This document shows, one piece after another, positions 1 to 7,982 of a DNA stretch of 64,000 nucleotides. How positions within the stretch are numbered: position 1 is the first letter of the stretch; each line of letters begins with the position of its first letter. The DNA lies in assembly GCA_030432565.1 (NCBI GenBank), contig JAUIGV010000005.1:124001-188000 (forward strand). Reading direction: 5' to 3'. Position numbers and translations under genes: made by a program. Source of the DNA: Verrucomicrobiia bacterium. GTDB lineage: Bacteria > Verrucomicrobiota > Verrucomicrobiia > Verrucomicrobiales > Akkermansiaceae. The notes under the pieces are model-generated. The model searched no databases. It saw only the letters and a program-made list of their open reading frames with translations, and had not been told where the DNA came from.

Positions 1-1977
1 TTGATCGTTGTCACCATGGCTATCAACCACCGCAAATGATCCCCTCGCCGTCAGGATGGTATCAAAGGGAAGAGCCCAGTGCTTGGTCCCGGATCCCGAT
101 ACCGTGAAAGTATCGACTTCACCACCAAGGAAACCACCGGCGTAGGTCACACCGAGATCAACCTTGTGTCCCTTGCGGGGCAATTGGTTGCTGTCACGAC
201 TATCGTAAACGTAGTTGAGGGAAATCGCACTCCGGAGGTATTTGTCTTCCTCATCCTTGAAGGCCTGTGAAGTGTCGCTCTCAGCTTCGATCTCTATTGT
301 TTCGATGCGGTATTCTCCTTTAATATAACTCCGGCGACCAACTGGCTTCCGGAGGAAAACAGAGGCTCCAATATTGGTTTGATCAAACTCCGGGCTGAGG
401 AAAATGAGGTCGCGATAATAGAGATCGGTTCCGAGCGAGAGCTTCTGCCCAAGGAACCAGGGCTCCACCAGCGAAACCCGGAAATCCGTGCGCTGTGCAC
501 CAATCTGCAGGTTTACGCTGAAACGCTGTCCAGCACCGGTAAACCTCCCCCAGTTCGTGATATCAAAGTTGGATTGCTCGAGGTTAATCCGGCCAATCAC
601 ACTATCGATGGAACTAAACCCGACTCCAAAGTTGATCGATCCGGTCTTTTGCTCCTGAACGAGAATGTTCACATCGCGGTAACCGTCTTGCGAACTGTTC
701 GAGCCCGTCACTTGGACGTCTTGGAAATAGCCCAGATTCTGAAGGCGGCGCTTCGTGGTCTCGAGATCCACCGAATTGTAATTTTCACCCGGACGCATGG
801 GCACCTCTCGGCGAATCACGCGGTCCTGACTCTTGGTATTCCCCTGAATGTTGACCCGCCCAACACGCTTCCGCGTTCCAGGAGTGATCCGGTAAAAAAT
901 GTTCACCCTGGCTCCCTCGGTCTCGCGAACATCAGGAACAACCGAGACATCGGCATACCCGCGTGAACCGTAATAACTGCGAATCATCCGGATATCATCC
1001 CTCATTTTCTTTGAAGAATAGGGCATGTTGCCGATGAGGCTCAACGCAGGCATAAGCTCTTCCTTCTTGAAAACCTTGATTTCGGGGAAGGCAATCGCAT
1101 TGACGGTATAGCGGGGTCCCTCGACAACCGGAATGACGAGGTCCACGCCATCACCCTTGCGTGGAATCCGCTTCGGCGAGCCCACTCGGGCACGCCAAAA
1201 CCCCTTGCTCTTATAAAAATCCTCCAGCTTCTGGATATCCTCATCAAGGATCAGGGCATTAATCCGCCCTGATTTGGACAAGAAGGAAAACCATCCCTTT
1301 TCCTTGGTCGACATCTCCTTGCGCAGGTCGGCGTCCTTTAGGATGCGATTGCCCTCGAAACGAATATTGTAGACTTCATTTTTCTCCCCTTCTCCGATCA
1401 AGAACACCAAATCAGCATAACCGTCCTTACCCGTCGACTGAAGCCGGTGACTGACGGTGACATCCGGATAGCCGTAGCCTTCGTAATACTTTTCGATATT
1501 CTGGCGCGCTTTCACAATCTCCGCATCGCTCAAGATTTGACCTACCGTCACTTTCGTTTCTCCCGCCAATTTCTTGTCGGAGAATTTCGCATTCCCGTCA
1601 AATCCGACGCCCCGGATCAACGGGCGCGTAACCACTTCGGCGATCACCTTGACGCCACCGGCAACATCTTCGGCAAAAAACTCCACATCATCGACGAGAC
1701 CACTTTCGTAAAGAGTCCTAATATCGCCATCGAGCATGGTCTGGGAGTAGGTCTTCCCCGGCGCAACTGCCATGTGAGTCCGCAGACGAGCTTCGTTCAC
1801 GGTCTTCGCCCCGCGATAACGAATCTCAACCGCAGTAATCTTCTTATCGTCAAAGAGAGCGGCTTCGCTCAGAAAATCCTGCCCGGTGGCACACCCCACC
1901 ATGACCGGGCTGGTAAATAAAAGACTGCCCAAGGTAAAGGCCCTGAGGGATTGTTTCGGAGTCACAGATGATCGCAT
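1..1977 (-). CDS. bamA: Outer membrane protein assembly factor BamA (3' end off window)
   Basis: Open to the window edge, 659 codons visible from the ATG at 1977. BamA is the Omp85 beta-barrel that folds and inserts outer-membrane proteins; this implies a diderm envelope. The translation has a signal sequence, then serial POTRA-like repeats (short motifs such as VRYRG/IRFEGN and KYYEGYGYPDV typical of POTRA 3), then alternating beta-strand sequence with many Gly and aromatic residues toward the window edge. The signal ends in PVMVGC followed by ATGQD, which resembles a lipobox, unusual for BamA. The gene is divergent from tig and has its own good promoter at 2006-2034. Family assignment is secure; the lipoprotein idea is inference. 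Confidence 0.88.
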   Translation of the reverse strand, partial: MRSSVTPKQSLRAFTLGSLLFTSPVMVGCATGQDFLSEAALFDDKKITAVEIRYRGAKTVNEARLRTHMAVAPGKTYSQTMLDGDIRTLYESGLVDDVEFFAEDVAGGVKVIAEVVTRPLIRGVGFDGNAKFSDKKLAGETKVTVGQILSDAEIVKARQNIEKYYEGYGYPDVTVSHRLQSTGKDGYADLVFLIGEGEKNEVYNIRFEGNRILKDADLRKEMSTKEKGWFSFLSKSGRINALILDEDIQKLEDFYKSKGFWRARVGSPKRIPRKGDGVDLVIPVVEGPRYTVNAIAFPEIKVFKKEELMPALSLIGNMPYSSKKMRDDIRMIRSYYGSRGYADVSVVPDVRETEGARVNIFYRITPGTRKRVGRVNIQGNTKSQDRVIRREVPMRPGENYNSVDLETTKRRLQNLGYFQDVQVTGSNSSQDGYRDVNILVQEQKTGSINFGVGFSSIDSVIGRINLEQSNFDITNWGRFTGAGQRFSVNLQIGAQRTDFRVSLVEPWFLGQKLSLGTDLYYRDLIFLSPEFDQTNIGASVFLRKPVGRRSYIKGEYRIETIEIEAESDTSQAFKDEEDKYLRSAISLNYVYDSRDSNQLPRKGHKVDLGVTYAGGFLGGEVDTFTVSGSGTKHWALPFDTILTARGSFAVVDSHGDNDQ

Positions 1978-2005
1978 AAGGTGAAATGTTTCGTTGATGA
2001 GACCA

Positions 2006-2034
2006 ATTACGCCGCTCACGAGCCTTCCAGTCAA
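2006..2034 (-). promoter_or_regulatory. Predicted sigma-70 promoter of bamA
   Basis: Read on the minus strand: a -35 TTGACT (2034-2029), a 17-base spacer and a -10 CGTAAT (2011-2006). A second overlapping TTGACC lies just upstream. Initiation would fall near 1999, about 20 bases before the bamA ATG. Predicted by eye only. Confidence 0.45.
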
Positions 2035-2102
2035 GGTCAATGACCCCTCAACTTGGTTACCTTTGTTCAAAAAAAGAAGGAAAGAAATCCCTTTTCCCTC
2101 CC

Positions 2103-2131
2103 TTGACCTCTCCGCACTTACTCCCTAGCTT
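2103..2131 (+). promoter_or_regulatory. Predicted sigma-70 promoter of tig-clpP
   Basis: TTGACC (2103-2108), a 17-base spacer and TAGCTT (2126-2131), about 35 bases before the tig start. The same TTGAC-N16/17-TAG layout recurs before other genes in this window (6488, 14686, 46946), which raises confidence that it is a real promoter class here. Confidence 0.45.
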
Positions 2132-2166
2132 CTCGCCCCCGCGAATAGCGCAAAATTTAAGTAGTC

Positions 2167-3498
2167 ATGAATATCCGCCTGGAGAAAAAAGAAAAGTGCC
2201 TCGCCACCCTCAGCATCGAGGTCCCCGCTGAAACCGTCGCTGATGAGCGCGCCAAGGTCTTAAAAGCCTTCGTGACCCAGGCCCGTATTCCCGGCTTCCG
2301 TCCGGGCAAGGCGCCCAAGGCCGTGATCGAAAAAGCCCACGGCGAGGACATTTCCCGGGAAGTTGAATCGCGTCTCATCCAGAACAGCTTCCAAGAGGCT
2401 CTCAAGGAAAACGAAGACCTTAAGGTCCTCAACGTCAAAAACCCCGAGAATGTCACGCACCAACCCGATGGCAGCTTCACCTTCGATGCCGAGCTTATCA
2501 CATCGCCCGAGTTCTCCCTGCCTGAATACAAAGGGCTGGCTATCGATGTTCCAAAGGTAGACGTCACCGACGAAATTGTTGCCGAAAACCTCGAGCAACT
2601 TCGCCAGCGATTTGCCGACTATGAAGACATCGAAGGACGCGCCGCTGAAAAGGGCGACCTCGCTGTGGTCAACTACACCGCCACCATCGATGGCAAGCCA
2701 CTCGATGAAGTCGGCGGCGAGCAAGCCAAGCCACTTGCCTCCAACGAAGGTTACTGGATTCGTATCGACGAAGAAGCCTTCTTCCCCGGCTTCACTGACG
2801 GACTCATCGGTCTCAAGCCAAATGAAGACAAGGAGATTACCGTCACCCTCCCCGACGATTTTCCGATCGAAGCGATCCGTGGAATGGATGCCGTCTTCGC
2901 CGTCACGGTAACCGGACTCAAGAGTGAAAAACTTCCCGAATTGGACGACGACTTCGCCAACCAAATCGAACAGGGCAAGTCGCTCGATGATATCAAGGCA
3001 CTCATTCGCGATGACCTTGAAATGCGACAGAAGCGCCAGCTCGAAGAAATTAAAATCAACAGTGTTCTCGCCAAGCTGAATGAACTCGTCGACTTCGACG
3101 TTCCGGAAGACTTCCTTCAGTCCGAAACCCAGGGTCAGGCCGATGCCATGGTCAAGGAAGGCATAGAGGCAGGAATGTCCGAGGAGGAAGTTCAGGAACG
3201 CCAGGAAGGGCTCTTCGAAGAAGCCCAGGTCCGGGCCAAGAACAGCCTCAAGACCAACTTCCTTCTCACCGAAATCGCCGAGGCCGAGGGACTGAAAGTT
3301 GAAAACAGTGACATGCTCCAGCGCGTCACCATGATGGCCAAGCAGGCCAAAAAGCCCGTTAAAGGATACATGAAGGAACTTCAAAAATCCGGTCAGCTTG
3401 GAAATATTCGCCAGAATATGCTCTTCAGTAAGGCCATTGACTTTCTGGTCGAGCACGCGAACGTGACAGAGGTAGAACCTGAAACCGAAGAAAAATAA
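2167..3498 (+). CDS. tig: Trigger factor, ribosome-associated chaperone and prolyl isomerase
   Basis: 443 residues, the usual family length. Trigger factor binds the ribosome exit tunnel and shields nascent chains. The N-terminal ribosome-binding domain is visible with the signature GFRPGKAP near residues 41-48. An FKBP-type PPIase domain follows around residues 150-250 (GDLAVVNYTATIDG, FFPGFTDGLIG), then the long helical C-terminal domain. The start is the ATG at 2167; no clear Shine-Dalgarno sequence precedes it. clpP begins three bases after the stop, so the two are almost certainly one operon, a common tig-clpP arrangement in bacteria. Confidence 0.96.
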   Translation: MNIRLEKKEKCLATLSIEVPAETVADERAKVLKAFVTQARIPGFRPGKAPKAVIEKAHGEDISREVESRLIQNSFQEALKENEDLKVLNVKNPENVTHQPDGSFTFDAELITSPEFSLPEYKGLAIDVPKVDVTDEIVAENLEQLRQRFADYEDIEGRAAEKGDLAVVNYTATIDGKPLDEVGGEQAKPLASNEGYWIRIDEEAFFPGFTDGLIGLKPNEDKEITVTLPDDFPIEAIRGMDAVFAVTVTGLKSEKLPELDDDFANQIEQGKSLDDIKALIRDDLEMRQKRQLEEIKINSVLAKLNELVDFDVPEDFLQSETQGQADAMVKEGIEAGMSEEEVQERQEGLFEEAQVRAKNSLKTNFLLTEIAEAEGLKVENSDMLQRVTMMAKQAKKPVKGYMKELQKSGQLGNIRQNMLFSKAIDFLVEHANVTEVEPETEEK

Positions 3499-3501
3499 TT
3501 C

Positions 3502-4158
3502 ATGATCCCAACCTCTCATTCCGGAGACTCTACTCCGCAAAACAACTACTACATTCCCACCGTCATCGAATCCGACGGCCGGGGTGAGCGGGCCTTTGAC
3601 ATCTACTCCCGTCTTTTAAAGGACCGCATCATCTTCATCGGAACGGGCATCGATGATGGCGTGGCCAACTCGGTCATCGCCCAGATGCTCTTCCTCCAGA
3701 TGCAGGATCCTAAAAAAGACATCCACATCTACATCAACTCGCCGGGCGGCTCGGTCACTGCTGGTCTCGCCATTTACGATACCATGCAGTTCCTCACCTG
3801 CGATGTGAACACCTATTGCATTGGAATCTGTGCCTCCATGGGATCCGTTCTTCTCACTGCCGGAACCAAGGGCAAGCGCTTCGCCCTTCCCAACTCACAT
3901 GTCATGATCCACCAGGTCAGCGGTGGTGCCCAGGGAACGGCGGCGGACGTCGAACGGACTGTTGAGTTCATGTATAGCCTGAAACGTCGCTTGAATGACA
4001 TCCTCGCCTACCACACCGGAAAATCCTCCGAGCAGGTGGAGAAGGATGCGGACCGCGACAACTATATGTCGGCCGCAGATTCGGTAGCCTATGGTCTCGT
4101 GGATAAGGTCCTCGAGAACAAAAAGGAACTCCCCGAGCCGAAGGAAGGCGAAAGCTAG
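3502..4158 (+). CDS. clpP: ATP-dependent Clp protease proteolytic subunit
   Basis: 218 residues. ClpP is a serine peptidase that assembles into a barrel and degrades proteins fed by ClpX or ClpA. The catalytic triad is intact: Ser112 in CASMGS, His137 in VMIHQ and Asp186 in ADRDNY, with the same 25 and 49 residue spacings as the E. coli enzyme. The [16 protein letters not shown] motif is also present. An N-terminal stretch of about 15 residues may be a propeptide. No clpX follows; the operon stops at the hairpin at 4185-4212. Confidence 0.96.
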   Translation: MIPTSHSGDSTPQNNYYIPTVIESDGRGERAFDIYSRLLKDRIIFIGTGIDDGVANSVIAQMLFLQMQDPKKDIHIYINSPGGSVTAGLAIYDTMQFLTCDVNTYCIGICASMGSVLLTAGTKGKRFALPNSHVMIHQVSGGAQGTAADVERTVEFMYSLKRRLNDILAYHTGKSSEQVEKDADRDNYMSAADSVAYGLVDKVLENKKELPEPKEGES

Positions 4159-4184
4159 GCCGATCGCTTCGGGACTAATTCAAT

Positions 4185-4212
4185 AGCGGCAGTCTCCGGA
4201 CTGCCGCTTTTT
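4185..4212 (+). terminator. Rho-independent terminator of tig-clpP
   Basis: A perfect 10-base-pair stem, AGCGGCAGTC (4185-4194) with GACTGCCGCT (4199-4208), closed by a TCCG loop of the UNCG class and followed by TTTT. The opposing gene ends at 4214, so the hairpin sits exactly between two convergent genes. Confidence 0.85.
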
Positions 4213-4213
4213 G

Positions 4214-5578
4214 TTAGCCGAGAGACGGATGCTTGTAGCCTTCCCGATAAGGCCTTGCCAGATGCTTGTTGGCTTCATCGTCGTTCTTGACCGTCCGGGC
4301 CGCCGCATCCCATTCGAGGGACCGGCCCAGCTTTTGCGACATGTTCGCGAGGATACAAGCCGAGGTGGATCGATATCCTTCTTCAATGTCCGCGATTGGA
4401 CGACCGCGGTCCGCCGTTCTTAAAAGCAGATCCCGCATGTGTTCACGGACCGCCGGAGCGACATGTTTTTCAATTCCATCCTCGGTCTGGTCCTCCGGAT
4501 ACTTTTCGAGTTCAAAAACAACCTCACCCGCCAGCTTCCTGCCTTTTCCCCGCGGAATAAACTCCCACTTGTGAACATCAGCCTTCAGCGTGCCCTTGTC
4601 ACCATAAAGAAAAAAGGCCCACGGATATTCGGGGTCCGGAGCATCACCCCAAGTACGATGATTCCAGACCACTTCCAGCCCATCAAAAGTAAAGGTCGCG
4701 GTCTGGGTGTCCGGAATATTCGCGATACTCTTCTTATCGACATAAATCCCCCCGCTCGAAGAGACCCGCTTCACCTCCCCCAGCCCCAGCATCCAACGCA
4801 CTGCATCGAGCATGTGAATACACATATCACCCACGATGCCATTTCCATATTCCTCAAAACCCCGCCACCCCCTCGGATGGACCACCGTGTTAAATGGACG
4901 CATCGGCGCAGGTCCCGTCCATAAATCCCAATCGAGGTAATCCGGCACCGGAGCGAGCGCATTCTCCGGAGTCTTGCGCGACCTCATGTGATAATAACAA
5001 CACACTTCCGCGTGGCCAATCTCTCCCAACAAGCCCGCATCCACCACCTGCTTCTTGGCATCTCGCAAATGCGGAGTGGAGCGACGTTGCGTTCCAACCT
5101 GAACCACCCTTCCCTTCTTGCGCGCTGCATCAAGAATGGCCTGCCCCTCGGCGATATCCACCGAAACCGGTTTCTGAAGGTATAAATCTGCACCCGATTC
5201 AATCGCCGCCATCGCCGGAAGGGCATGCCAGTGATCCGGAGTGTCAATCAAAACGAGATCAGGCTTCTCCCGATCCAAAAGCTCCTGGTAATTCTTAAAA
5301 GTCGGCGGCTTCCGACCGTTCGCTTGGCGGGTTCCAACAATATCAGCAGCCCCGGCGAGCATTTTGGAATCGACATCGCAGAGCCCCACAACCTCAACCG
5401 GAGCCACCTGGATCAGCCTTAAGAGGTCGATCTTGCCATACCAACCCGAACCGATCAGCGCGACCCGCTTCTTGAAATCTCCAAAGCCGCCGTAGCTCGC
5501 AGCGTGGGATTTCGAAGTCATTAAAAAGGGAGCCCCTGCGAAAGCTGCAGATCCGGACACAAAAGATCGTCGATTCAT
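4214..5578 (-). CDS. Gfo/Idh/MocA family oxidoreductase, Tat-exported
   Basis: 454 residues. NAD(P)-dependent dehydrogenase fold probably acting on a sugar or cyclitol. The N-terminus has a twin-arginine type signal (MNRRSFVSGSAAFAG). The Rossmann motif GSGWYG lies near residue 43. The family signature DTPDHWHAL, then LQKPVS with the conserved Lys-Pro, and the VQVGTQRRS segment are all present, followed by the C-terminal alpha/beta domain (WDLWTGPAP). A periplasmic location is inferred from the signal; such Tat-linked members are abundant in PVC bacteria. It is convergent with clpP and divergent from the hydrolase at 5659. The substrate cannot be told from sequence. Confidence 0.88.
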   Translation of the reverse strand: MNRRSFVSGSAAFAGAPFLMTSKSHAASYGGFGDFKKRVALIGSGWYGKIDLLRLIQVAPVEVVGLCDVDSKMLAGAADIVGTRQANGRKPPTFKNYQELLDREKPDLVLIDTPDHWHALPAMAAIESGADLYLQKPVSVDIAEGQAILDAARKKGRVVQVGTQRRSTPHLRDAKKQVVDAGLLGEIGHAEVCCYYHMRSRKTPENALAPVPDYLDWDLWTGPAPMRPFNTVVHPRGWRGFEEYGNGIVGDMCIHMLDAVRWMLGLGEVKRVSSSGGIYVDKKSIANIPDTQTATFTFDGLEVVWNHRTWGDAPDPEYPWAFFLYGDKGTLKADVHKWEFIPRGKGRKLAGEVVFELEKYPEDQTEDGIEKHVAPAVREHMRDLLLRTADRGRPIADIEEGYRSTSACILANMSQKLGRSLEWDAAARTVKNDDEANKHLARPYREGYKHPSLG

Positions 5579-5608
5579 CGTTTCCTAGAATGACGGATTG
5601 TCCGCCCC

Positions 5609-5636
5609 TTGTCCAATCCTTCACTCGACCTATTTC
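5609..5636 (+). promoter_or_regulatory. Possible promoter of the alpha/beta hydrolase gene
   Basis: TTGTCC (5609-5614), 16-base spacer, TATTTC (5631-5636), about 22 bases before the ATG at 5659. It lies in the short divergent region shared with the leftward oxidoreductase gene. Weak consensus match. Confidence 0.3.
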
Positions 5637-5658
5637 AAACACCGATCAATATTCACTC

Positions 5659-6486
5659 ATGGACTGGAAAAGAATTCTCATCGGAAAGTGGTCGTGGAAG
5701 CGCCCGCTCTACACGATTTTCTGGTGCTACATCCTTCTCGCTCTTTACGGCTGTTTCATGGCTGACAGTATCATTTTCCAACCTCCCGGAACCCCCTACC
5801 CCGAGAACAGGGCCGGATTTTCCAGCCTCGGCGAGGGCGAAGAGGCGATCGCGATTATACATCTAAAACCCGGCCCTAAAATGCCTACCATTCTCTGGTC
5901 ACACGGGAACGCACAAAACCTTGAATCACTCAAACCTGCTCTCGAGTCATTTCACATCAGGGGTTTTGGGGTTATCTCATACGACTATCCCGGTTACGGC
6001 GAGAGTGGAGGAAAGCCCACTGAAAAGGGCTGCTATCGGGCCATTGAAAAAACCTACCGCTACCTTGTCGACGAGGAGGGAGTTGCTCCGGAGGATATCA
6101 TTTTGTTGGGACAGTCGGTCGGATCCGGCCCAACCTGCTGGCTTGCGGACCGCGAGAAACACAATTCCGTCGTTCTCATTTCACCCTTTCTCAGCGCCTA
6201 TCGGGCCATCACCCGCATTCCTATTTTCCCGGGTGATCGATTTCCCAACTACCGCCATCTTAGGAATGTCGATTCCCCGCTCCTTGTCATTCATGGAGAG
6301 GACGATCAGGTCATTCCATTCTCCAATGGTAAAAAGCTGTTTGAACTTTCCCCCTCATCCGACAAAAAACTCATCCCCGTTCCGGGCGCGGGACACAACG
6401 ATCTCTTCCTGAAAGGCGACTTTGATCTAAGCCTTCTTATTCTCGAACTGTCACAACAGTTTGACTGTTGCAGCTCCAGAGGTTGA
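5659..6486 (+). CDS. Membrane-anchored alpha/beta hydrolase (ABHD17/Bem46-like)
   Basis: 275 residues from the ATG at 5659; an in-frame start 69 bases upstream would place charged sequence before the anchor and is less likely. One N-terminal hydrophobic segment (about residues 14-32) anchors it, with the catalytic domain probably outside the cytoplasm. Hydrolase fold marks are clear: the HGNA oxyanion motif, nucleophile Ser in GQSVGSG, acid in HGEDDQVIP and His in GAGHND. Closest in layout to serine hydrolases of the ABHD17/Bem46 group; substrate unknown, plausibly a small ester or thioester. Confidence 0.82.
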   Translation: MDWKRILIGKWSWKRPLYTIFWCYILLALYGCFMADSIIFQPPGTPYPENRAGFSSLGEGEEAIAIIHLKPGPKMPTILWSHGNAQNLESLKPALESFHIRGFGVISYDYPGYGESGGKPTEKGCYRAIEKTYRYLVDEEGVAPEDIILLGQSVGSGPTCWLADREKHNSVVLISPFLSAYRAITRIPIFPGDRFPNYRHLRNVDSPLLVIHGEDDQVIPFSNGKKLFELSPSSDKKLIPVPGAGHNDLFLKGDFDLSLLILELSQQFDCCSSRG

Positions 6487-6487
6487 C

Positions 6488-6515
6488 TTGACGAATTCAC
6501 CTCAATCTCTAGCTT
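6488..6515 (+). promoter_or_regulatory. Predicted promoter giving a near-leaderless GYF_2 transcript
   Basis: TTGACG (6488-6493), 16-base spacer, TAGCTT (6510-6515). The ATG at 6522 is six bases after the -10 box, where transcription would be expected to start, so the mRNA may be leaderless. It overlaps the stop region of the hydrolase gene. Confidence 0.42.
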
Positions 6516-6521
6516 CGGGCC

Positions 6522-7763
6522 ATGAGCGATCAAGAGTGGCGGGTGTTGGACGGCGAGGGTAATGAACAAGGCCCCTACTCGTTTCAGGATCTGCAATCGT
6601 ACTACACCTCGGGAAATATCACGCATGAGACCATGATCTGGACCGAGGGTCTTGAAGCTTGGGTTCCAGCCGGACAAGTTGAAGGCCTCTTGCCGGAAGT
6701 CCCGCAAGCCATTCCTCTTGCTCCTGCACCCACCGTGGCCGCGGCCGCACCGATGGCCCAGCCCGTGGCCGCCGGTGGCATCAATCTAAGCCCGCAGATT
6801 TCCGGGGTCACAGCTGGAGCAGCACCGGGCGCCCCACCTGCTCAAGCACCTGCGAAAACCGGAGCTCCAACCTGGCTGAGTATTGTGACGATCGCCAGTG
6901 GGGTCATCGCCCTGATTCTCTACTTCTTCCCGTGGGTTTCGGTCTCACAGGACATGAATTTTTTTAAAGCGGAAAAAAATATCATTAAGCTCGCCACTCA
7001 AACGGGCATCCAGTCCATCACGCAAACCGAGACGGTCACCGACGAAGCCATCTCGGAGCAAGCCAAACAGTTTGGTGTATCCGAGGATGAAATTCGCAAG
7101 AATATCGAAGGCGATGGTGAAAAGGAGAACGATGAAGAGGAGGAAAATTACAAAAGTTCAACGCTTAACCTGATTGCCCTGATTGCGATTGGAACCGGAG
7201 TCTTCCTCGCTTTAATCGGCCTGCTCAATAAGGCAAAGGTTCTGACCATGATGGCCCAAATCCTCTTCGCAGCATCCGCGATCCTGATTGGCGTTCAAAT
7301 GGCCCAGAAGTTTCCAATGATTAAAGCCTACATTGAACTTCAAGAAAAGATGCAGAAATCCATCGACGAATCGGTGGAAGCCCAGGAAGAACTGACCAAT
7401 GCAGTCACAAGTCTGACCGACAAAGCGGCTGAAGCGGTTGGCGAAATGGAAGACAAGGAGGCTCAAGCCAAAGCCGAGGCCGATCTGGAAAAACAGAAAA
7501 CTCAAATGCAGAATGAAATGGCCAAAGCGAAAGCAAAAGCTTCCAACCGCTATGCAACTGCTTTTGAACCCAGCTGCTTTATCACCGTTGGTATTCTCGG
7601 AATTTCGATTCTCCTGGTCGTCGTGACCATGTCCACAGGTGACGGCACTACTCTTATTGTTGCCAATCCGGGGCTTCAACCGCAACCGCTCCCGGGGCAA
7701 CCACAGCAGCCTGCCCAACCCCAACAACCTCACCAACCGGGAAGCGGCCTTAAGTTCCACTAA
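6522..7763 (+). CDS. GYF_2-domain multi-pass membrane protein of unknown function
   Basis: 413 residues. Residues about 5-58 form a GYF_2 (DUF4339) domain, with the GPYSFQDL motif, an ITHETMIWTEGLEAW segment and conserved Trp; this domain usually binds proline-rich peptides. An Ala/Pro-rich linker follows to residue 116. Four hydrophobic segments are visible at about 117-138, 213-234, 239-260 and 350-370. Between the third and fourth is a charged coiled coil (about 265-345) rich in Glu, Lys, Ala and Gln. The C-terminus is Pro/Gln-rich, a possible ligand for its own GYF domain. No enzymatic motif; a scaffold role is only a guess. Confidence 0.72.
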   Translation: MSDQEWRVLDGEGNEQGPYSFQDLQSYYTSGNITHETMIWTEGLEAWVPAGQVEGLLPEVPQAIPLAPAPTVAAAAPMAQPVAAGGINLSPQISGVTAGAAPGAPPAQAPAKTGAPTWLSIVTIASGVIALILYFFPWVSVSQDMNFFKAEKNIIKLATQTGIQSITQTETVTDEAISEQAKQFGVSEDEIRKNIEGDGEKENDEEEENYKSSTLNLIALIAIGTGVFLALIGLLNKAKVLTMMAQILFAASAILIGVQMAQKFPMIKAYIELQEKMQKSIDESVEAQEELTNAVTSLTDKAAEAVGEMEDKEAQAKAEADLEKQKTQMQNEMAKAKAKASNRYATAFEPSCFITVGILGISILLVVVTMSTGDGTTLIVANPGLQPQPLPGQPQQPAQPQQPHQPGSGLKFH

Positions 7764-7982
7764 GAGGCCGTCTGAAGAATGCCGAATGAGTGCTGCGGAG
7801 GAATTTCATCCCAAAAAAGACGCCAAGAGGACGCTGGTCGAGACCAGTGACCGGGGTGCCACGCACTTGATTTTAAAGGTCTCGCGGACCGACAGGCTGT
7901 CTTTTCTAATCAATCGACGCCTCTGCAACTCTTCATCACATCGAATCTGAAAAACCCGTTGGGCAGATTTCAGACGACCTCT
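7763..7982 (+). ncRNA. Structured intergenic element, candidate 6S-like RNA
   Basis: This fills the gap between two convergent genes and folds, by inspection, into one long rod. The outer 14-bp stem pairs 7763-7776 with 7969-7982 (one mismatch). Next, GAGT-GC-TGCGGAGG (7788-7801) pairs with CCTCTGCAACTC (7920-7931) with a 2-base bulge. Then comes an unpaired bubble (7802-7814 opposite 7906-7919), and beyond it AAAAGACGCC (7815-7824) pairs with GGC-T-GTCTTTT (7895-7905), enclosing two small hairpins. A closing stem, a central bubble with GC flanks and a terminal domain is the plan of 6S RNA, which mimics an open promoter and binds RNA polymerase. The bubble sequence ATTTCATCCCA (7803-7813) closely resembles the E. 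coli 6S bubble. A short palindromic mobile element is the main alternative. Confidence 0.42.

Noticed and set aside
2260-3540. Long leftward frame of 426 codons opposite tig
   Set aside because: Pure antisense shadow of a well-identified gene; codon composition follows the opposite strand.
7767-7776. GCCGTCTGAA, identical to the core Neisseria DNA uptake sequence, with a near-inverted copy at 7969-7979
   Set aside because: Only this one pair occurs in the window and the surroundings are not neisserial; it is more simply the closing stem of the intergenic structured element.
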